Shown here one piece after another: positions 7,467 to 15,966 of a stretch of DNA of 64,000 bases. Location: NCBI GenBank assembly GCA_017631275.1, contig JAGBTQ010000026.1, forward strand, positions 1 to 64,000. Direction: 5' to 3'. Position 1 is the stretch's first letter. Every line of letters begins with the position of its first letter. This stretch comes from Alistipes sp. GTDB lineage: Bacteria; Bacteroidota; Bacteroidia; Bacteroidales; Rikenellaceae. The notes beneath the pieces were generated by a model. It was not told where the DNA came from. It saw only the letters and a list, made by a program, of their open reading frames with translations, and searched no databases. The position numbers and the translations under genes were made by a program.

Positions 7467-9761
7467 ATGAGAAAACTCTATTCGATGATGGCGCTCCTTT
7501 TGGTGTTTGCCCTATCATTCGTGGCTTGCGAGGAGCCTACTCCCGAGCCAGAACCTCAGCCACAGCCTGAGGCTCTAACATTCGAGATTGAGGTGGCAGC
7601 AGTATCTAAGACTGATGCAACATTCAACATCACACCTTCGAACAACGAGGCTAAGTACTTGGTTGTTGTCTCTGACGCTAAGGTTGTTGAGTCAAGCGAG
7701 AGCAATGCTGCTCTTATCTTGAAGATTTTTAGCGACTTGAAGGCTTATGTTGAGTCAACAGGTGGCAACTATGCTGAGTATATTGCTCAGAAGGCTAAGT
7801 CTGGTAAGCTCGAGAACCACAAAATCGAGAACCTTACTCCAGGCACAAGCTACTACATCTTGGTCTTCGGCATCGACACCGAGAACGAGGATACAACAAC
7901 ATCGGAGCTTCATATGCGTAAGTTCGCTACTGAGGCTACCGTTCAGAGCAACTGTACATTCGAGCTTAAGTACAACGTAAACCTTACTACCGTAGCGTTG
8001 AGCGTTAAGCCATCTGACAACTCACAGCTTTGGCACCTCATCAACATGCCTGTTGAGGAGTATCAGACCTACACAAGCGCTGATGGTGAGTATGGTTGGA
8101 CTAAGGAGAAGTACTTCCAGGAGTATCTTAACACCGAGCTTTCAACACTCAAGGATCAGGGTCTAACAGCAGAGGAGATTGGCGTTAAGCTCTTCCACGA
8201 GGGTGCTCGCACACTCAACATCTCAGGTCTTCAGCCTAAGACTAAGTATGTGTCGTTTGTTGCAGCTGTTGACTACAGCGATGGCAATGCTTACGTAGCT
8301 TCTGCCCTCAAGGAGATCCGCTACAACTCTGGCGAGGCTGCTGAGAATGACCTTACCTTCGATATCGACGTGTTCAACGTTGGTCACTACTCAGCAGATG
8401 TACGCATCACCCCTTCAAACCTCGATGCTGAGTACTACTACTGCGTTGGCTATATCGACAGCTCAAAGAAGAGCATGAAGCCAGTAGAGCTTGCTCAGGC
8501 AGCAGTAACCGAGTATATCTACTATTGGGACGAGAACAACGAGCGTAAGCGCATGGACCCAGTGAAGGGTATTGTAGATCTTACAGGCGAGAACAAGCTT
8601 GAGCTTAACATCGCCGAGACTGAGTACTACATCGTGGCATTCAGCTTCGAGCCTAACCCAACTTATGGTCAGGTTAACGAGGAGACTGGCGAGTATGACA
8701 TCAACCCAGGTACAATCACCTCAGCGCCTGTTTACGTGTCGTTCGTAACTGAGGAGCAGGGTGACCCAATGAACGTAGAGTTTGAGTTCAGCGCATCGGA
8801 GATTGGCCCTTACGGTTTCACATTCGAGGTTAAGCCATCAGATCCAACAATCTACTACCAGCCAGGTATCGCTGTGGCTAGCGGCTTCAACCCTCAGGCA
8901 GCTATGGGTGAGTACAACTCACTTCTTGCACAGCTCGTGCAGATGACTATGACAGGCCAGAGCCCAAGCCTTACATTCTGGGAGGCATTGGAGAAGAAGC
9001 TTACAGCATACTACCGCAATGGCGAGGGTAAGTATCGTGTAGAGAACCTTCAGCCTGAGACTGAGTATATTGCATACGTTTTGGTTATCGACGCTCACAA
9101 ACGTGAGTTCGTACGCTGCGTATATAGCGACGTTATCGCTAAGACCGAGGCTGTAGGCGGTGTTAATCCAAGCGCTAAGGTTCTTGGCACATACAACGGT
9201 GATGTTGAGGCAGGTGCCGTGTTTGGCGACGCCGAGCTCACTGCAGGTCGTGCTATCTTGGCTGTTGAGATCGAAAATTTTAATGGTGCATCAGCTGTTT
9301 TTAGCGCACTGTCTGCTGATGCATACGAAGATGTAGCTTCACTCGCGGACCGATATATTATCTCGGAGTTCCGTGGTTATTGGAATCAGTTGCGCAGCCT
9401 CGATGTGCCATACGACTTTATGGTAGCAGAGTGGGATGTTGATCAGACAATCTTGGCTTATGCTAAGGACGCTAATAGCAATGAGGGTCAGGTGGCTCGT
9501 GTTGCTGTTAAGCCTACGGGCGTGGGCGACGACATCGAGGAGCTTAAGGGCTATGTAGAGGCAGTGAACAACGCTATGGCTCAGCCTGCTAAGTCGATGG
9601 TATTTAGCGATAAGTCGTTGGAGCCTCAGCTAGAGTGCATCTGGAGCGAGGCTGTGGGTGCGCCACGTGCTGCTATGGTTACCTACCACGAGGTAGAGCC
9701 TCTTACTGCGCCCGTGAGCGATGTTATGAGCATTAGCTACGTACGTTCGTTCTTCATTTAA
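7467..9761 (+). CDS. Large multi-module surface lipoprotein (paralogue family, member B)
   Basis: 764 residues. Lipoprotein signal ending FVAC (Cys21), a spacer EEPTPEPEPQPQPE, then repeated beta-sandwich modules opening FEIEVAAVSKTDATFNITPS and closing with YYILVFG or YYIVAFSF strands. The module around 430 contains IGPYGFTFEVKPSDPT, matching VSPYGFTISVVPS of the 4455 protein. The C-terminal segment has DDIEELKGYVEAVNNAM and the protein ends SYVRSFFI, similar to the RPFYL end of member A. No catalytic residues can be assigned. It is likely in an operon with 6883 and followed by a hairpin terminator, then by the third paralogue at 9827. Function unknown. Confidence 0.85.
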   Translation: MRKLYSMMALLLVFALSFVACEEPTPEPEPQPQPEALTFEIEVAAVSKTDATFNITPSNNEAKYLVVVSDAKVVESSESNAALILKIFSDLKAYVESTGGNYAEYIAQKAKSGKLENHKIENLTPGTSYYILVFGIDTENEDTTTSELHMRKFATEATVQSNCTFELKYNVNLTTVALSVKPSDNSQLWHLINMPVEEYQTYTSADGEYGWTKEKYFQEYLNTELSTLKDQGLTAEEIGVKLFHEGARTLNISGLQPKTKYVSFVAAVDYSDGNAYVASALKEIRYNSGEAAENDLTFDIDVFNVGHYSADVRITPSNLDAEYYYCVGYIDSSKKSMKPVELAQAAVTEYIYYWDENNERKRMDPVKGIVDLTGENKLELNIAETEYYIVAFSFEPNPTYGQVNEETGEYDINPGTITSAPVYVSFVTEEQGDPMNVEFEFSASEIGPYGFTFEVKPSDPTIYYQPGIAVASGFNPQAAMGEYNSLLAQLVQMTMTGQSPSLTFWEALEKKLTAYYRNGEGKYRVENLQPETEYIAYVLVIDAHKREFVRCVYSDVIAKTEAVGGVNPSAKVLGTYNGDVEAGAVFGDAELTAGRAILAVEIENFNGASAVFSALSADAYEDVASLADRYIISEFRGYWNQLRSLDVPYDFMVAEWDVDQTILAYAKDANSNEGQVARVAVKPTGVGDDIEELKGYVEAVNNAMAQPAKSMVFSDKSLEPQLECIWSEAVGAPRAAMVTYHEVEPLTAPVSDVMSISYVRSFFI

Positions 9762-9780
9762 TCGAAGATGTTGAAATGAG

Positions 9781-9812
9781 GGGAGCTACACTAGGTGTGT
9801 GGCTCCTTTTTT
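9781..9812 (+). terminator. Hairpin terminator or attenuator between paralogues B and C
   Basis: ggagc-t-acac pairs with gtgt-g-gctcc and six T residues follow. Only 14 bases separate it from the ATG at 9827 and no -7 box lies between, so the next gene is probably expressed by read-through. Confidence 0.75.
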
Positions 9813-9826
9813 CAAATTTATAGGTC

Positions 9827-11914
9827 ATGAAAAAGTCTATCTTATTTTCGCTTCTATGCCTTGTGCTTGCTCAGCTATGTGTGTCGTGCGAGCAGCCCGT
9901 GGAGCCACTTCCCGAGCCACAAAAAGAGGATTTCGATGTGCTTATCCACGACGTGTCGCGAGGCACGGTGTGGTTTCGTGTAAAGCCCAAGGACAAGGAT
10001 ATGGACTACCTATGCGTAGTCTATGAAAAGGCTGAGGCTGAGGAGTTTACCCGTGATGAATTTTTGGTTCAAGACATCTTTATGAAGATAACCTCTGAGG
10101 CCTACGACCAGGGTAAAACATTCGAGGAGTATATGCCCGAGGTTGTCGATCGTGGCAATATCGACGATGTTACGTTCTCGGGTCTTAAGAACGACACCGA
10201 GCACTATATCATCATCTTTGGCGTAGATGCCCAGAAGGGTTACGAGTGCATCACTGACGTTACAAAGAAACAGTTTAAGACTGTCAATGTGCCATCGCTC
10301 GTGTGCGACTTTAGGGTGAGCCACAGGGTTGAGAACAACTCGGTATATCTCAATGTTGAGCCTACTGACGAGGATATCAAGTGGTATTTGTGCACCATGC
10401 CCGTTGAGCAGTACAACTACTATGTCGAGGACGAGGAGGGACACCAGATGTCGCACGAATACTTTTATCAATACTTCTTCCAGCAGGAGATTAGCTCGCT
10501 CCTCGGTCAGGGCGCTACGGAGCAGCAGGTGCTAGAAACGTTGGTGCACCAGGGTGCGCTAGGTCTCCAGGCTAAGGGTCTTAAGGCAAATACCGACTAC
10601 TACTTCCTCATAGCCGGCCTTATCGTAGATCATGACGGCATCTTCATCTGCACTGATGTTCAGAGGGGTAAGTATACTACGGGCGATGCTGAGCAGTCGT
10701 CGATGACCTTCGATATTAAGGTGTGGGACGTGGGGCAGATGGAGGCTTCGTTTAGCATCACGCCATCGAACAATGACGACAAATACTGCGCTCTTGTAGC
10801 CCCTTGGGACGGCGTTACCGAGGCTCAGGATATGATGCACAAACTTGTTGAGCAGTGGGGTGGCTGGATGGATGTTATGGCTGACGACAAGGGCTATATC
10901 GAGCATTCGGGAGCAAAGGCCATGAAGCTCCCCGCAGCCGACACCAACTACTATATCATCGCCTTTGGCTACGACGGCGGTATTACTACAGAGGCTACTA
11001 TGGCAACCTTCAGAACGCTGCCTGGTGGCTCGGTTGATGATGTGCAGTTTAGCATCACAGCATCGTCGATTTCGCCCTATGGCTTCACTATGAATGTGAC
11101 ATCTACGGATAATACAATCTACTATGTTCCAGGTCTTTGTAAGGCTGAAGAGTACGACGAGGAGCTGTTTACGCAGTATGAGAACGAGGGTTTTGACTAC
11201 TATCTTACCGAGTATAAAAAGTTTAATCCTGCGATTACCGTAGCCGAGATTTTAGACCAATACTACTACAATGGCAACACCTCGTTGCAGGTGTCGGGCT
11301 TGCAGCCAGATACGGAGTATCTTGGTTATATCTACGCCCTCGATGTGCACACGGGCAAGGTGCTTAAGTGCTTCACCTTCCCAGCTTTTGCCCGCACGTC
11401 GCAGCTCTCCGATGTGGCTAAGCCACAGATTGAGTTGGTAGGCTACTTCTCGGGCGACGACGAGGCTGGTAAGATATTTAACGATGCCGCAGCAACCAAG
11501 GGTCGCGCTATTACCGTAGTTAAATATACCAACTTGGAGGGTATTCGCACGCTCTTCTCGATGATCTCGCCTGATGATGTAAGCAACCCGCTTACAGTCT
11601 CTGATGCCGAGCTTTGGGGACTCACGTCGGGATACTGGAAGACCACCAACCAGCAGCACCCTTATAGCTACTATTTGACTGATTGGAACACGGCATATAC
11701 GGCGCTATGCTATGCTACCGATACGTCGGGTGTTGTAGGCCCTATGAACCGCCTATATACTTGTGCCACAGCCGATAACAAGAGCGATATTCAGCAGCTT
11801 ATCGACCTTACAAATGAGCAGAATTCTGCCAAGTCGAGCCGCTTCTCGGTGCCCGAGTCGTTGGTTTTTGGAGAGGCGCAGAAGTCGGGAATAACCATCA
11901 AGCCGCTCAACTAA
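9827..11914 (+). CDS. Large multi-module surface lipoprotein (paralogue family, member C)
   Basis: 695 residues. Signal MKKSILFSLLCLVLAQLC then VSC gives Cys21. It aligns by eye with member A along its length: FTRDEFLVQDIFMKI against FTREEFLVQSLLMDL near residue 70, YYIIAFGYDGGITTEATM, ISPYGFTMNVTS, SGDDEAGKIFNDAAATKGRAI, and DNKSDIQQLIDLTNEQN near the end. It lacks the AEPK tail and the aromatic C-terminus, ending ITIKPLN. Codon use differs from member A (many TCG, GGC, GCC), suggesting lower expression. It has no promoter of its own, so read-through of the upstream hairpin is likely. Function unknown. Confidence 0.85.
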   Translation: MKKSILFSLLCLVLAQLCVSCEQPVEPLPEPQKEDFDVLIHDVSRGTVWFRVKPKDKDMDYLCVVYEKAEAEEFTRDEFLVQDIFMKITSEAYDQGKTFEEYMPEVVDRGNIDDVTFSGLKNDTEHYIIIFGVDAQKGYECITDVTKKQFKTVNVPSLVCDFRVSHRVENNSVYLNVEPTDEDIKWYLCTMPVEQYNYYVEDEEGHQMSHEYFYQYFFQQEISSLLGQGATEQQVLETLVHQGALGLQAKGLKANTDYYFLIAGLIVDHDGIFICTDVQRGKYTTGDAEQSSMTFDIKVWDVGQMEASFSITPSNNDDKYCALVAPWDGVTEAQDMMHKLVEQWGGWMDVMADDKGYIEHSGAKAMKLPAADTNYYIIAFGYDGGITTEATMATFRTLPGGSVDDVQFSITASSISPYGFTMNVTSTDNTIYYVPGLCKAEEYDEELFTQYENEGFDYYLTEYKKFNPAITVAEILDQYYYNGNTSLQVSGLQPDTEYLGYIYALDVHTGKVLKCFTFPAFARTSQLSDVAKPQIELVGYFSGDDEAGKIFNDAAATKGRAITVVKYTNLEGIRTLFSMISPDDVSNPLTVSDAELWGLTSGYWKTTNQQHPYSYYLTDWNTAYTALCYATDTSGVVGPMNRLYTCATADNKSDIQQLIDLTNEQNSAKSSRFSVPESLVFGEAQKSGITIKPLN

Positions 11915-11950
11915 TTAGAGATGTGTCGTCCTAAAAGGGACAATCCTTTT

Positions 11951-11985
11951 TCGGCAGTGAAAATCAATTCACTGCCGATTTTATT
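11951..11985 (+). terminator. Rho-independent terminator after paralogue C
   Basis: A 10-bp perfect stem tcggcagtga / tcactgccga with loop aaatcaat is followed by TTTTATTATA. Confidence 0.88.
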
Positions 11986-11993
11986 ATAGGGTG

Positions 11994-12024
11994 TTGTTTG
12001 TTTGGAAAATAAATTCTATATTTG
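11994..12024 (+). promoter_or_regulatory. Promoter: TTG, 20-base spacer, TATATTTG
   Basis: TTG at 11994-11996 and TATATTTG at 12017-12024. It predicts a leader of about 190 bases before the BspA-type gene at 12222, unusually long for this window. Confidence 0.7.
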
Positions 12025-12147
12025 TAGTAACAAGCGAGTTACATAGATGATGAACGAAAGTTCAATATAAGGGTACACAAATACCCCTCACATTTTATAT
12101 GGGGAGTGCCGATATTCAGTGACTTGCAAATAAGTGATTTTAGAGAG

Positions 12148-12191
12148 ATTAAGGAATTTAAGGATAAGGTTATCTCTAAATTCCCTAAAAA
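12148..12191 (+). repeat. Inverted 9-base repeat array in the leader of the BspA-type gene
   Basis: AGAGAGATT/AAGGAATTT/AAGGATAAG reads into TCTCTAAATTCCCTAAAA, whose reverse complement matches the first arm. It is the same 9-base unit family found after the structured elements at 29613 and 35588, but here in a 5' leader. A second complementary pair, gggta and tacccc at about 12070-12087, lies upstream. Confidence 0.55.
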
Positions 12192-12221
12192 CGAGACAAC
12201 GAACATATAAAACATAAAATT

Positions 12222-13778
12222 ATGAAACGACTATTTCTACTTCTTGCCCTTGTGGGCATGTTCACAGTCGGCTGTACCGAGGGTGGTGAGAACGAGATTC
12301 CAGATGACGCCTACATCACTCTCAATAAGGAGGTGCTTACGTTCGTGCCCGATGGCGAGAGCGTTGAAGTTAAGGTGTACAGCAACTACGAGTGGACGCT
12401 GACCAACAACTGCGATTGGGTAACTACCTTCGTTATGGGTGGCGAGGCAAGCGAGGAGGGTACTGCCATAACCCTCACTGCCGACCTCACCTATGACGAC
12501 CGCGAGGGCACCATTACTTTCAGTTGTGGCAAGGCAAAGAAACACTTGGTGGTGTCGCAATCGTTCAAGGAGGCTATCATTGCCGATGAAAACAATGTTT
12601 TCAATGTTCCTGCCGAGGGAGGTAATGTGATTATCAACTACCAAACGACGGTTGAGTGCGAGGTCATCATCCCCGAGGAGGCAAAGAGTTGGATTTCGCT
12701 TGCTCCCGAAACGAGGGGCTTGGAGAGCGGTTGTGCGACATTAAATATTGCCAAGAGTAATCTCAGTGCTGATAGGAGAGCCGTTGTAAAAGTGGTGAAG
12801 ATGGGCGACCAGTCCGTTTTCGCTGAATATACCATTATTCAGGAGCGTAATATGGATTATATCATTCTTTATACCACTACCGACGGTGAAACCATTAGTC
12901 CCAATAATTTCGATTATCTCACCAATACATACGAGGATGGAGTTGGTATGTTGGCTTTCGATGGTACTAAAGTTACTTCGATTGGAGATGATGCATTCAG
13001 TGGTTGCGCCACGCTGAAAAGTATCACTATTCCCGACAGCGTTACTTCGATAGGACGTTCTGCATTCAGTGGTTGCACCTCGCTGACAAGTATCACTATT
13101 CCCGATAGCGTTACTTCGATTGGAGATAATGCATTAAGTTATTGCACCTGGCTGACAAGTGTTACAATCGGTAATGGCGTTACTTCGATTGGTAATAATG
13201 CATTCTATTATTGCACCTCGCTGACAAGTGTTACAATCGGCAAAGGCGTTACTTCGATTGGAAATTTAGCATTCTATGATTGCTACTCGCTGAAAAGTGT
13301 ATATATAACTGATATCGCTGCTTGGTATAATATTTCATTTGGCAACCATTACTCAAATCCATTATATTATGCAGGAAATCTATACCTAAATAATGAGTTG
13401 GTAACTGATTTGATAATTCCCGATGGCGCTACTTCGATTGGAGATTGGGCATTCTATCGTTGCTACTCGCTGACAAGTGTTACTATTCCCGACAGCGTTA
13501 CTTCGATTGGTAGAAGTGCATTCGAGTATTGCTACTCGCTGACAAGTGTTACAATCGGCAATGGTGTTACTTCGATTGGAGATTTTGCATTCTTTTGTTG
13601 CGACTCGCTGAAAGAGGTTTATTGCAAGCCAACAACTCCGCCTACGGGAGGTTCTCAAATGTTCGACTATAACGGCTCGGGCAGAACGATTTATGTATTT
13701 CGCAATTCTGTAGAGGCGTATAAGTCGGCAAGCAAATGGAGCGATTATGCCTCGGAGATTGTCGGCTCCTACTTCTAA
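12222..13778 (+). CDS. BspA-type leucine-rich-repeat lipoprotein
   Basis: 518 residues. Signal MKRLFLLLALVGMFTVGC with Cys18. Two BACON-like beta domains are at about 30-112 (WVTTFVMGG, DREGTITFSCG, LVVSQS) and 118-210 (GGNVIINYQTT, YTIIQE). From residue 252 there are eight LRR_5 repeats of 23 residues of the form TSIGxxAFxxCxSLTSVTIP. They are interrupted after the fifth by a ~40-residue island (AAWYNISFGNHYSNP). The end KSASKWSDYASEIV is the usual BspA-type cap. Proteins of this kind are surface adhesins or binding proteins in oral and gut bacteria. It is monocistronic with a long leader. Confidence 0.9.
   Translation: MKRLFLLLALVGMFTVGCTEGGENEIPDDAYITLNKEVLTFVPDGESVEVKVYSNYEWTLTNNCDWVTTFVMGGEASEEGTAITLTADLTYDDREGTITFSCGKAKKHLVVSQSFKEAIIADENNVFNVPAEGGNVIINYQTTVECEVIIPEEAKSWISLAPETRGLESGCATLNIAKSNLSADRRAVVKVVKMGDQSVFAEYTIIQERNMDYIILYTTTDGETISPNNFDYLTNTYEDGVGMLAFDGTKVTSIGDDAFSGCATLKSITIPDSVTSIGRSAFSGCTSLTSITIPDSVTSIGDNALSYCTWLTSVTIGNGVTSIGNNAFYYCTSLTSVTIGKGVTSIGNLAFYDCYSLKSVYITDIAAWYNISFGNHYSNPLYYAGNLYLNNELVTDLIIPDGATSIGDWAFYRCYSLTSVTIPDSVTSIGRSAFEYCYSLTSVTIGNGVTSIGDFAFFCCDSLKEVYCKPTTPPTGGSQMFDYNGSGRTIYVFRNSVEAYKSASKWSDYASEIVGSYF
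12975..13615 (+). repeat. 69-bp tandem repeats encoding LRR units
   Basis: Each unit begins near acttcgattgga and encodes 23 residues. Several neighbours are nearly identical in DNA (for example the tracts ending tcccgacagcgtt), so unequal recombination could change repeat number in frame. Confidence 0.75.
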
Positions 13779-13801
13779 CAACTGTAAATAATAATACAAT
13801 A

Positions 13802-13842
13802 GTGGCGTATGTAGCAAACATCGTAGTTTGCACATACGCCAC
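13802..13842 (+). terminator. Long hairpin after BspA-type gene
   Basis: gtggcgtatgt pairs perfectly with acatacgccac and an inner caaac pairs with gtttg. The following T tract is weak (cttagttt), so it may act as a terminator or as a 3' end stabiliser. The remaining bases to 14020 show no gene. Confidence 0.6.
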
Positions 13843-14021
13843 CTTAGTTTATTTACAATGCATCTTCGAAAGATGCCCCGTTTCAGTGTTTTACTTTCAA
13901 AAGCTTTATCTGCCTTTACATTCAGTTTTTTAGCTTAATTACGACCTTCGTGTAGTCTTCTATGTGGGATTTCGCTTTTTTTCGTAAACACTAGCACTGA
14001 AAATCAATCAGTTAAAAATCA

Positions 14022-14052
14022 AAAGTGCTATCCTAAATTGGACAGCACTTTT
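14022..14052 (-). terminator. Terminator of the DUF3467 gene
   Basis: aaagtgct-a-tcc pairs with gga-c-agcactt, one mismatch. On the minus strand the stem is followed by TTTTGATTTTT. It lies 20 bases past the stop of the 14072 gene, and could also stop plus-strand read-through because T residues flank it there too. Confidence 0.75.
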
Positions 14053-14071
14053 TCCTATTTACCCCTTCCGC

Positions 14072-14380
14072 TTAGGCGTTGCCCTTGCTGCCGAATGGGT
14101 CGATCATAGGCTGCTTGGTAGGGATGTTAATCTTGCCGATGTTGCTCTCGTAGCGAGTGATGTTCTCCTGCAACGACAGCAAGAGGCGCTTAGCATGCTC
14201 GGGTGTGAGCACCACGCGGCTCTTAACGCGTGCCTTTGGAAGGCCTGGGAGCATTGTTGCAAAGTCGAGGATAAACTCCGATGTTGAGTGTGCAATGATT
14301 GCGAGGTTGCAGTAGTTGCCCTGTGCAATCTGCTCGTCGAGCTGTATCTCAATGCCTGTTGCTTTCTTTACTTCGTTCAT
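14072..14380 (-). CDS. DUF3467 family protein
   Basis: 102 residues from MNEVKKATGIEIQL. A longer in-frame start at 14455 would overlap the promoter and adds a non-conserved stretch, so the internal ATG at 14380 is chosen. Conserved DUF3467 features: GNYCNLAIIAHSTSEFILDF (about 22-41), LPGLPKARVKSRVVLTPEHA (about 45-64) and a C-terminal amphipathic helix with QENITRYESNIGKI. It is a small cytosolic protein found across Bacteroidota and other phyla, and its role is unknown. It stands alone, divergent from the LysE-type operon. Confidence 0.87.
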   Translation of the reverse strand: MNEVKKATGIEIQLDEQIAQGNYCNLAIIAHSTSEFILDFATMLPGLPKARVKSRVVLTPEHAKRLLLSLQENITRYESNIGKINIPTKQPMIDPFGSKGNA

Positions 14381-14413
14381 AGTCGTATCGTTATTAAAAG
14401 TTATTTCGTGGTG

Positions 14414-14443
14414 TAAAGTTACTAAGATTATCCTATTTGTCAA
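14414..14443 (-). promoter_or_regulatory. Probable promoter of the DUF3467 gene
   Basis: On the minus strand TTG (14443-14441), 19 bases, then TAACTTTA (14421-14414), one base off the TAnnTTTG consensus. It lies 33 bases before the ATG. Confidence 0.5.
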
Positions 14444-14528
14444 TATTCTCGGCATGTAAAAAATCTATCCTTTAGGATAAATATGAATTTTTAGCGCAAT
14501 TCGTTGCGAAAAAATCGCAAAAAGGTTG

Positions 14529-14536
14529 TATCTTTG
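14529..14536 (+). promoter_or_regulatory. -7 box TATCTTTG for the ten-gene housekeeping operon
   Basis: A perfect TAnnTTTG match with a TTG 22 bases upstream (14504-14506). The predicted start near 14541-14543 gives a leader of about 65 bases before the ATG at 14608. Confidence 0.72.
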
Positions 14537-14607
14537 CAACGATATATGTGCTGCTGGCTCGGGGCTATGTCGTCGGGCGTGGAGCATACGAAAAAAGAGA
14601 GAAACAA

Positions 14608-15267
14608 ATGCTTATAGGCTTACTTAAAATACTTATCGGTGGCTTCTGCGTGGGCTTGGCATCGTCGGTTACTGTCGGTCCCGTAGCTGTGTTGTGCATT
14701 CAGCGCACGCTGAGCAAGGGCTACCTATCGGGCATAGCCTCGGGTCTTGGTGTGGCTGTTGCCGACACCTTCCTTGCTATTCTTGCCTTCTCGGTCTTTG
14801 CCCTTATAAAGTCCTATATCGACGAGTATAGCACGATAATTCAGATTTGCGGTGGCGCCATTGTCATCATCATCGGTGTCTTTATCTTCTTCCAAAATCC
14901 TGTGCCGCAGATCAGAAAAAACCGTGCTGGTATGCGCAACCTATGGCAGGATTTCGCCTCGATGTTTGGCGTTACGCTTGCCAACTTTGTGGTCATAATA
15001 CCCTATATTTTGGCATTCTTCACGATGTTTAACATCGACATTTCGATGTCGCCCGATGCACTCTCTATGAGCCGCTTGGTGCAGAACATGTTTGTCATCC
15101 TCGGCTTCTTGCTCGGTGCTATGACATGGTGGCTGTCGATAACATCGCTAATTAATATCTTCCGTAAGCGTTTCCGTCCACGCCACATGCTCACAATAAA
15201 TCATGTTGCAGGTATTGTGATTAGCGTTCTCGGACTCATTACACTTCTTTCGACAATAATCAAATAA
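14608..15267 (+). CDS. LysE-family membrane transporter
   Basis: 219 residues from MLIGLLKILIGGFC; the upstream in-frame GTG at 14548 lies too near the promoter and would add a charged segment. About six hydrophobic helices are visible: ~3-25, 38-60, 70-92, 115-140, 155-178, 192-216. The first contains SVTVGPVAVLCIQRTLSKGY, the LysE/RhtB signature (GP followed by a basic loop). Family members export amino acids such as lysine or homoserine; the substrate here cannot be told. It is first in an operon and ends 1 base before cmk. Confidence 0.8.
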   Translation: MLIGLLKILIGGFCVGLASSVTVGPVAVLCIQRTLSKGYLSGIASGLGVAVADTFLAILAFSVFALIKSYIDEYSTIIQICGGAIVIIIGVFIFFQNPVPQIRKNRAGMRNLWQDFASMFGVTLANFVVIIPYILAFFTMFNIDISMSPDALSMSRLVQNMFVILGFLLGAMTWWLSITSLINIFRKRFRPRHMLTINHVAGIVISVLGLITLLSTIIK

Positions 15268-15268
15268 A

Positions 15269-15964
15269 ATGGATAACAAGAGGATAATCATTGCCCTCGA
15301 CGGCCATTCGTCGTGTGGCAAGAGCACATTTGCTAAGGCCATAGCTGCCCGCTTAGGATATATCTTTATCGACACTGGCGCTATGTATCGTGCTGTGGCA
15401 TTGTATGCCATGGAGCACGGTGCTATTGAGTCGGGTATTGTTGATGAGGATAGAATTGTGGCTATGCTTGGCGAGATAAATATCGACTTTAGGTTTAACC
15501 CCGAGCGTGGTGCCTCGGACATCTACGTCAATGGCGACTTGGTTGAGGGCAAGATTCGTACCATCGAGGTTAGCAACTGCGTGAGTGCCGTGAGCTCTAT
15601 TGCCCAGGTGCGCGAGAAGCTCGTTAAGATGCAGCAGAAGATGGGTGAGCGCAAGGGCGTGGTTATGGACGGCAGAGATATCGGCACTGTGGTATTCCCC
15701 GATGCCGAGCTTAAGATATATATGACTGCCGATGCTCGCGTGCGTGCTGAGCGCCGTTATAAGGAGCTAACAGCCAAGGGCGACAAGGTGTCGTTCGACG
15801 AGATTTACGAGAATGTGGTGTCGCGCGATAGGGCAGATATGAGCCGTGCTATTTCGCCACTACGCAAGGCTGACGATGCTATTGTTCTCGACAACTCGAC
15901 AATGAGCGTTGAGGAGCAGATGGCATGGTTCGATAGAGAGTATCACCGCGTTTTGGGCTGTTAG
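15269..15964 (+). CDS. cmk: Cytidylate kinase
   Basis: 231 residues, full length. It phosphorylates CMP and dCMP with ATP in pyrimidine nucleotide recycling. The Walker A loop is GHSSCGKST (residues 12-20), then FIDTGAMYRAVALYA (about 32-46), the CMP-binding insert region, MDGRDIGTVVFPDAELKIYM (about 134-153) and SRDRADMSRAISPL (about 190-203). It is between the LysE-type gene and ispH. cmk next to ispH is a known linkage in several phyla. Confidence 0.97.
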   Translation: MDNKRIIIALDGHSSCGKSTFAKAIAARLGYIFIDTGAMYRAVALYAMEHGAIESGIVDEDRIVAMLGEINIDFRFNPERGASDIYVNGDLVEGKIRTIEVSNCVSAVSSIAQVREKLVKMQQKMGERKGVVMDGRDIGTVVFPDAELKIYMTADARVRAERRYKELTAKGDKVSFDEIYENVVSRDRADMSRAISPLRKADDAIVLDNSTMSVEEQMAWFDREYHRVLGC

Positions 15965-15966
15965 TT

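Noticed and set aside
2944..11914. Frameshifts or broken copies in the lipoprotein cluster
   Set aside because: All members have intact reading frames, signal peptides and plausible ends, so none is called a pseudogene.
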